A stretch of DNA of 19,834 bases from Metaruminococcus_A gallistercoris (GTDB lineage: Bacteria > Bacillota > Clostridia > Oscillospirales > Ruminococcaceae): assembly GCA_904394975.1 (NCBI GenBank), contig CAJFNQ010000022.1, forward strand, positions 1-19,834. The letters run 5' to 3'. This document shows positions 15,239 to 19,834 of the stretch, piece after piece (position 1 is the stretch's first letter; each line of letters opens with the position of its first letter). Position numbers and translations under genes: made by a program. The notes under the pieces were generated by a model that saw nothing but the letters and a program-made list of their open reading frames with translations, was not told the origin of the DNA and did not search any database.

Positions 15239-17956
15239 TTGAAGTGGTTGGACGTTCTTCACAAAGATCTCAGCGAAGTTTCCAGTCAGGTTTTAGAAGA
15301 AAAGCACAGCGTAAATGATCCGCTGAAGCCCCCCGGGCTCACAACGCGGGAAGCGCAGCATCTGCTTTCCAAATACGGAAGAAACGCGCTTCTGTCCGGA
15401 AAAAAAGTAAGCGCGCTGCGCATTCTTCTCAGTCAGTTTAAAGACGTCCTGGTCATCATCCTGCTCATCAGCACCGTGATCTCCGCCTGTATGGGCGAAC
15501 TGGTTGAAGCGGCGGCCATTGCGGTCATCGTGGTCCTCAACGGGATCATGGGATTTGTTCAGGAATTTCACACCGAAAAAACACTTGAAACCCTGAAAAA
15601 AATGGCCGCTCCCCTTGCCCGTGTTTATCGTGATGGCACTTTGCGTCATATTCCTTCGGAAGAAATCGTACCGGGCGATGTTATTGAACTGGAGGCCGGC
15701 GACAAGGTTCCGGCAGACGCCATCCTGTTAAAAGGAATTTCCTGTGCGGCGGATGAATCCATCCTGACCGGAGAATCGGTTCCGGTTTCAAAATCCAGCG
15801 CAGCCGCCGGACTTGCAGATGCAGACCAGCCGGACGACTGCCGTCTGTTTATGGGAACGATCATCACCCAGGGACGTGCCAGCGGGCGGGTATCCGCTAC
15901 CGGCATGCAGACAAAAATGGGCGGCATTGCCGGTATGCTGGGCAGTATTGAAGAAGAACAAACCCCGCTGCAGAGACGGTTGGACGAACTCGGAAAATAC
16001 ATTGCTGTGGGATGTCTTATCATCTGTACCATCGTAGCGGGTGCTGGAATCCTTCACGGTGAAAACGCCATTGACATGTTGATTACCGGCGTATCACTGG
16101 CTGTTGCCGCCGTCCCGGAAGGACTGCCTGCCATCGTCACCATTGCATTAGCACTCGCCGTCAACCGCATGGTGCGCCGTAAAGCACTCATCCGCAAGCT
16201 GCACGCGGTCGAAACGCTGGGCTGTGCCAGCGTGATCTGTTCCGACAAAACCGGCACACTGACCCAGAACCGGATGACTGTGAAAAAAATATATCTGCCC
16301 GGTCACTGTTATGAGCTGAGCGGCGACGGGTATCTCCCAGAAGGCGAGATCACCGAAAACGGCCACACATTCTCTCCCGGACACCAGCTAAAAACCCTGC
16401 TGGAATGCGCCGTTCTCTGCAACAACGCTAAAATTCCGGCACTGGACGGCAAGCGTGGAGAAAATGAAGGCGATCCCACCGAGCTTGCCCTTCTGACCGC
16501 CGCCGCGAAAGGCGGGTTCACTCCCCGCTCGGTATTCTCCCATTACAGCAAAACAAATGAAAACCCGTTTGACAGCGAAAAGAAGTATATGTCGGTCACC
16601 GTAAAAGCTCTGGACGGCAGTCATTACCTCTTCTTAAAAGGCGCTGTAGACATCCTGCTGGGGCGCTGCGCGCGGGTGCTGACCGAGCACGGAAGCGAAT
16701 TGTTAAACCGGGAACGCAAAAACGAACTACTCCGGCAAAACGAAGAGATGGCTGGAAACGCTTTGCGGGTAATCGGATTTGCGTTCAAGCCGCTTTCCTC
16801 ACAGGACGATGGAAAAGACGAGGAAAACCTCACCTTTCTCGGTCTTGCCGGTATGATCGACCCGCCGCGCAAAGAGGCAAAGCAAGCCATCCGCACCTGT
16901 ATGAAGGCGGGCATCAAAACCATTATGATCACCGGGGACCATAAAACCACAGCCACGGCCATCGCGGCACAGATTGGCATTTTTCACAAGGGCGATCGTA
17001 TTATAACCGGCGCGGAGCTGGAAGCAATGGGTGACCACGAACTTGATCTTGCCGTACAGCAAACCACTGTATTCGCACGGGTGAGCCCGCATCACAAACT
17101 CAGGATCGTCCGCTCGCTCAAACGGCACGGGCATGTGGTAGCCATGACCGGAGACGGTGTAAACGACGCACCCGCCATCAAGGAAGCTGACATTGGCGTG
17201 GCGATGGGCATCGGCGGAAGCGATGTCACCAAAGAAGCGGGTGACCTCATCCTGCTCGACGACAACTTTGCCACCCTGGTCTCAGCTGTGGAAGAAGGGC
17301 GGGTCATTTACAGCAATATCCGCAAATTTATCCGCTACCTGCTTTCCTGCAACATCGGCGAAGTGCTCACCATGTTCCTCGGCATTTTAATGGGGCTCCC
17401 GGTCGTGCTTATGCCTATCCAGATTCTGTTAGTCAACCTTGCCACCGACGGACCGCCGGCAATCGCGCTGGGGTTAGAGCCTGCGGAAAAAGACGTAATG
17501 GAAAAACGGCCCAGGCGGCGAAACGAAAGCGTTTTCTCAGGCGGGCTGCTCACCACCATCCTTTTCCGTGGCTGCCTCATCGGGCTTACCACACTTGCTG
17601 TATTCGTCACCTTTTTTGACCGTTACCAAAACGTCGAAATCGCGCGCACTGCCGCGTTTCTCACCCTTGTTTTGACCCAGCTCATCCATGTATTTGAATG
17701 CAAAAGCGAAACAAAAACCATCTTTTCCGTTCCTTACTTCAACAATTTGAAACTGATTGGCGCGGTTTTGCTTTCTGCCGCAGTCGTATTTGCGGCAATC
17801 TATCTGCCGGCGTGCCAGCCCATCTTTTCCACAGTTCCCCTTTCCGGTACAGACCTTTTGACCGTATTTGGTTATTGTCTCGCGGTACCGATCATCTCAG
17901 CCATATTCAAAAAACTGGGGCAATGTTTCCACCGCTCAAAAAAAGAAAATCAATAG
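15239..17956 (+). CDS. Calcium-transporting P-type ATPase (type II)
   Basis: The 905-residue membrane pump uses ATP to export a cation, most likely Ca2+. It has the N-terminal cation-ATPase region, TGES at 177-180 in the actuator domain, PEGLP at 293-297 in M4, the phosphorylated Asp336 in SDKTGTLTQN, KGA in the nucleotide domain, ITGDHKTTA and GDGVNDAPA near 640. Calcium ligands match SERCA/PMCA: Asn705 and Glu708 in M5 (NIGE), Asn733 and Asp737 in M6 (NLATDG). M8 has Gln814 where SERCA has a Glu, so one Ca2+ per cycle is likely, as in PMCA. About ten membrane segments are expected. The TTG at 15239 is chosen because GAAAGGAAG lies just upstream; the frame extends to 15107 but would overlap trxB. 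No clear promoter was found. A terminator follows directly. Confidence 0.92.
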   Translation: MKWLDVLHKDLSEVSSQVLEEKHSVNDPLKPPGLTTREAQHLLSKYGRNALLSGKKVSALRILLSQFKDVLVIILLISTVISACMGELVEAAAIAVIVVLNGIMGFVQEFHTEKTLETLKKMAAPLARVYRDGTLRHIPSEEIVPGDVIELEAGDKVPADAILLKGISCAADESILTGESVPVSKSSAAAGLADADQPDDCRLFMGTIITQGRASGRVSATGMQTKMGGIAGMLGSIEEEQTPLQRRLDELGKYIAVGCLIICTIVAGAGILHGENAIDMLITGVSLAVAAVPEGLPAIVTIALALAVNRMVRRKALIRKLHAVETLGCASVICSDKTGTLTQNRMTVKKIYLPGHCYELSGDGYLPEGEITENGHTFSPGHQLKTLLECAVLCNNAKIPALDGKRGENEGDPTELALLTAAAKGGFTPRSVFSHYSKTNENPFDSEKKYMSVTVKALDGSHYLFLKGAVDILLGRCARVLTEHGSELLNRERKNELLRQNEEMAGNALRVIGFAFKPLSSQDDGKDEENLTFLGLAGMIDPPRKEAKQAIRTCMKAGIKTIMITGDHKTTATAIAAQIGIFHKGDRIITGAELEAMGDHELDLAVQQTTVFARVSPHHKLRIVRSLKRHGHVVAMTGDGVNDAPAIKEADIGVAMGIGGSDVTKEAGDLILLDDNFATLVSAVEEGRVIYSNIRKFIRYLLSCNIGEVLTMFLGILMGLPVVLMPIQILLVNLATDGPPAIALGLEPAEKDVMEKRPRRRNESVFSGGLLTTILFRGCLIGLTTLAVFVTFFDRYQNVEIARTAAFLTLVLTQLIHVFECKSETKTIFSVPYFNNLKLIGAVLLSAAVVFAAIYLPACQPIFSTVPLSGTDLLTVFGYCLAVPIISAIFKKLGQCFHRSKKENQ

Positions 17957-17957
17957 C

Positions 17958-17992
17958 AAAAAGCAAGGCCGTGTGAACGGCCTTGCTTTTTT
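17958..17992 (+). terminator. Intrinsic terminator of the P-type ATPase gene
   Basis: A perfect 15-bp stem (17958-17972 with 17977-17991, core AAGCAAGGCCGT) closes on the loop GTGA and ends in six T residues. It lies directly after the stop codon at 17954-17956. Confidence 0.92.
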
Positions 17993-18040
17993 ATCTTTTC
18001 CAAAGTCAAAAAATATATTTCTGTACAAATAAAAGGCTTC

Positions 18041-18069
18041 TTGCTATTCCGGGCCAAGCGTCATATAAT
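18041..18069 (+). promoter_or_regulatory. pfkA: pfkA promoter
   Basis: TTGCTA (18041-18046) and a perfect TATAAT (18064-18069) are 17 bases apart. Predicted start is near 18076, about 27 bases before the chosen pfkA start codon. Confidence 0.75.
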
Positions 18070-18102
18070 AAAATTATGAATATGAATATGGGGGAGCCTG
18101 AA

Positions 18103-19170
18103 ATGAAAATTGGAATTCTGACAAGCGGTGGAGACTGCCCAGGACTGAACGCAACCATTCGCGGCGCCGCAAAGGCAATTTACGAACAGATCGACAATGC
18201 GCAAATCATCGGGATCGTTGACGGTTATCACGGCCTGATCCACGGTGAATCCCACAAAATGAAACCGGAAGATTTTTCCGGCATTTTAACCCGCGGCGGA
18301 ACCATTTTGGGCACTTCCCGTCAGCCGTACAAAAAGATGCGCGTCATTGAAGACAATATCGATAAAGTTGAAAACATGAAAGCAAACTATAAAAAAATGG
18401 GGCTTGACTGCCTGCTGATTTTAGGCGGAAACGGTACCCATAAAACCGCTAAACTGCTTTCTGACGAGGGATTGAATGTCATCGGCCTTCCCAAAACAAT
18501 TGACAACGACATTTGGGGTACCGACGTTACCTTCGGTTTCCATACTGCGGTGGATATTGCGACCGACGTAATTGACCGAATCCACACCACCGCGTGCAGC
18601 CACAAGCGTGTCATGGTCATTGAGATCATGGGCAACAAAGCCGGCTGGCTGAGCCTCTATTCCGGCATTGCAGGCGGTGCAGATATCATTGTATTACCGG
18701 AAATCCCGTTTGACATCGACAAAATCGCAGATTCGGTACAGCACCGCGCCGATCAGGGTAAAAACTTTTCCATTGTCGTAGTTGCAGAAGGCGCAATGGA
18801 CAAAGAAGAAGCCAAACTGAAAAAGAAAGAGCGCGCGAAACAGCGTATGGAACGCGGCGAAGTGACGGCAACCAACCGCATCGCCGCCGGTATCGGTGAA
18901 AAAATCGGATTTGAGACTAGAGTCGTTGTTCCGGGCCATATCGTCCGCGGCGGCAGTCCGTCTTCCTATGACCGTGTACTGGCAACCCAGTTCGGTGTAT
19001 ATGCAGCTGGTTTGATCGAACAGGGCTGTTTTGGCGTTTCCGTTGCTATGAAAAACAACATCGTCACCCACAATCCGCTTGAAGAAGTAGCAGGTATTAC
19101 AAAATTTGTGCCGGCAGATCATCAGATGGTTCAGATCGCGCGCAAGGTTGGCATTTCGTTTGGAGACTAA
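18103..19170 (+). CDS. pfkA: 6-phosphofructokinase (mixed-substrate / group III type)
   Basis: This enzyme phosphorylates fructose 6-phosphate to the 1,6-bisphosphate, the committing step of glycolysis. The 355-residue product has GGDCPGLNATIRG at 9-21, GGTILGTSR at 65-73, GGNGT at 108-112, PKTIDNDIWGTD at 130-141 with the catalytic Asp134, and MGNKAGWLSLYSG for substrate binding. G111 (E. coli Gly104) points to ATP use, while K131 (E. coli Gly124) is the residue found in pyrophosphate-using enzymes. Asn110 replaces the magnesium-binding Asp103. ATP is the more likely donor, but this is inference. The ATG at 18103 is preferred because GGGGGAG ends six bases before it; three more in-frame ATG codons precede it (18076, 18082, 18088). 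A Dabb gene follows after 18 bases. Confidence 0.93.
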   Translation: MKIGILTSGGDCPGLNATIRGAAKAIYEQIDNAQIIGIVDGYHGLIHGESHKMKPEDFSGILTRGGTILGTSRQPYKKMRVIEDNIDKVENMKANYKKMGLDCLLILGGNGTHKTAKLLSDEGLNVIGLPKTIDNDIWGTDVTFGFHTAVDIATDVIDRIHTTACSHKRVMVIEIMGNKAGWLSLYSGIAGGADIIVLPEIPFDIDKIADSVQHRADQGKNFSIVVVAEGAMDKEEAKLKKKERAKQRMERGEVTATNRIAAGIGEKIGFETRVVVPGHIVRGGSPSSYDRVLATQFGVYAAGLIEQGCFGVSVAMKNNIVTHNPLEEVAGITKFVPADHQMVQIARKVGISFGD

Positions 19171-19188
19171 CAAAAAGGATGGAGCAAC

Positions 19189-19482
19189 ATGGTAAAACAC
19201 ATTGTACTTTATAACGCAGTAAATGGAAGAGAGCATTATCTGGAACACGACTACGGCCGCATGAAGCAGGCGCTGGAATCTCTGCAGGGAAAGATTGACG
19301 GTCTTCTCAAGGTAGAAGTTTCGGTTTGTTACAACGAAACGTCCCATGACATCTGCCTTTATACCGAATTTGCCGACCGTGCTTCGCTCGAAGCATACCG
19401 CACCAACCCCCTGCACCTGGAAGCGGCAAAAATCGTACGCAGTGTAACCAAAGATCGGGTCAGCGCGGATTTTGAAGTTTAA
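19189..19482 (+). CDS. Dabb family (stress-responsive alpha/beta barrel) protein
   Basis: The 97-residue protein matches the small Dabb fold, a dimeric ferredoxin-like alpha/beta barrel. The pattern is MVKHIVLYN at the N-terminus, the QGKIDGLLKVEVSV turn-strand in the middle, HDICLYTEFADRASLEAYRTNPLHLEA and the closing VTKDRVSADFEV strand. These blocks are typical of bacterial Dabb proteins, whose function is mostly unknown. GGATGGAG precedes the ATG. The gene lies 18 bases behind pfkA with no terminator or promoter between, so it is probably cotranscribed. There is no signal peptide or membrane segment. No catalytic function can be assigned. Confidence 0.88.
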   Translation: MVKHIVLYNAVNGREHYLEHDYGRMKQALESLQGKIDGLLKVEVSVCYNETSHDICLYTEFADRASLEAYRTNPLHLEAAKIVRSVTKDRVSADFEV

Positions 19483-19490
19483 AAAAGCCC

Positions 19491-19519
19491 TTGCATTTTA
19501 TCCGGATTTTTAGTATACT
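19491..19519 (+). promoter_or_regulatory. Promoter upstream of the tRNA-Ser region
   Basis: TTGCAT (19491-19496) and TATACT (19514-19519) have a 17-base spacer, starting nine bases after the Dabb stop codon. Predicted start is near 19526, at the left edge of the hairpin at 19524-19563. It would drive the tRNA-like copy and the tRNA-Ser gene. Confidence 0.68.
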
Positions 19520-19523
19520 ATTA

Positions 19524-19563
19524 TTCGTTGTTCAGGATTGCTCTGACGATCCTGAACAACGAA
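19524..19563 (+). other. Perfect 15-bp hairpin at the start of the tRNA transcript
   Basis: TTCGTTGTTCAGGAT (19524-19538) and ATCCTGAACAACGAA (19549-19563) pair perfectly around the loop TGCTCTGACG. The following sequence GTAGTTTTATATGG has only a four-T run, set back three bases, so it is a poor terminator. It could be the end of the pfkA-Dabb transcript, a 5' leader structure, or a DNA dyad that binds a regulator at the start site. Confidence 0.6.
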
Positions 19564-19575
19564 GTAGTTTTATAT

Positions 19576-19646
19576 GGAGACGTATCGAAGTGGTCATAAC
19601 GGGACTGACTCGAAATTCATTGAATTAGTGTCATTTTCGTCCACCA
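19576..19646 (+). pseudogene. Degenerate tRNA-Ser copy (5' half conserved)
   Basis: Positions 19576-19616 match the first 41 bases of the tRNA-Ser gene at 19774 with three differences (two in the acceptor stem, one in the anticodon stem), including the whole D-arm and the anticodon loop CTCGAAA. The match then stops. The anticodon stem is broken (ACTGA against TTCAT), there is no long variable arm and no adjacent T-arm. The downstream CGTCCACCA (19638-19646) can pair only five of seven positions with the acceptor GGAGACG. A TTCGAAA at 19677-19683 may be a remnant T-loop. It is most likely a decayed or truncated tRNA-Ser, though a tRNA-like RNA cannot be excluded. Confidence 0.65.
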
Positions 19647-19661
19647 AAAATCCAGTGTTTA

Positions 19662-19675
19662 TGCGGGATCCCGCA
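19662..19675. repeat. 14-bp perfect palindrome
   Basis: TGCGGGATCCCGCA is a perfect palindrome without a loop, lying between the tRNA-like copy and the tRNA-Ser gene. As RNA it would form a poor hairpin; as DNA it could be a protein-binding dyad. Confidence 0.5.
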
Positions 19676-19773
19676 GTTCGAAAAACCGAATATTTTGCTG
19701 TTCTTTCCGTCAGTTCTTTCCAAAAGTTTTTTCTTTGTAAAAAACACCAGGAAAATGGCGGGCTGACATATAC

Positions 19774-19834
19774 GGAAGCGTATCGAAGTGGTCATAACGG
19801 GCCTGACTCGAAATCAGGTAGCCTTCACGGGCTC
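19774..19834 (+). tRNA. tRNA-Ser (anticodon CGA), truncated by the window end
   Basis: The first 61 bases of a class II tRNA are visible: acceptor GGAAGCG, D-arm region TCGAAGTGGTCATAACG, anticodon stem CCTGA/TCAGG around the loop CTCGAAA (anticodon CGA, reading the serine codon UCG), and the start of a long variable arm (AGCC, TTCAC, GGGCT). The T-arm and the 3' acceptor strand lie beyond the window. The nearest convincing promoter is at 19491-19519, upstream of the degenerate copy. Confidence 0.9.

Noticed and set aside
1..19834. CRISPR array, insertion sequence or prophage
   Set aside because: No regularly spaced repeats, transposase, integrase or phage gene was seen; the only repeats are terminators, short dyads and the tRNA-Ser duplication.

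Overview
The window looks like a chromosomal segment from a Bacillota bacterium of class Clostridia, probably an Oscillospiraceae/Ruminococcaceae-type gut anaerobe. This rests on the mixed-GC coding style, purine-rich Shine-Dalgarno sites, sigma-A type promoters, a C_GCAxxG_C_C protein, a mixed-substrate-type phosphofructokinase and an argGHCJBDF gene order. I see no transposase, integrase, phage gene or CRISPR array. Most of the window is ordinary core metabolism.

Layout. Positions 1-1112 (minus strand) hold a GH43-like beta-propeller glycosidase with its own promoter, preceded at the window edge by a long-looped inverted repeat. Positions 1149-9540 (minus strand) are a complete arginine operon, transcribed argG-argH-argC-argJ-argB-argD-argF. 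It starts at a promoter flanked by ArgR-type boxes (9471-9540) and ends at a strong bidirectional terminator (1154-1186). The seven enzymes convert glutamate to arginine by the cyclic acetyl route: ArgJ recycles the acetyl group, so argA and argE are not needed. ArgB carries the N-terminal helix and C-terminal signature of arginine-inhibited kinases, which suggests both transcriptional and allosteric control.

Positions 9785-11594 (plus) are a three-gene unit: flavin reductase-like protein, C_GCAxxG_C_C protein and a zinc-dependent phospholipase C-like hydrolase. It faces a minus-strand alpha/beta hydrolase (11701-12696) across a perfect 17-bp terminator stem. The hydrolase has an extra C-terminal module. 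Divergent from it, 12863-14037 encodes a GNAT acetyltransferase and a histidine phosphatase. These are followed by a second bidirectional terminator and a convergent thioredoxin reductase (minus). A calcium-type P-type ATPase (15239-17956) runs away from trxB and ends at a strong terminator.

Positions 18041-19482 hold pfkA plus a small Dabb-fold protein. The last 350 bases are the least ordinary part. A good promoter leads straight into a perfect 15-bp hairpin. Next comes a tRNA-Ser-like copy that matches the real gene only up to the anticodon loop. A 14-bp palindrome follows, and then an apparently intact tRNA-Ser(CGA) that runs off the window end. No clearly new protein system is evident; this RNA region is the best candidate for closer study.
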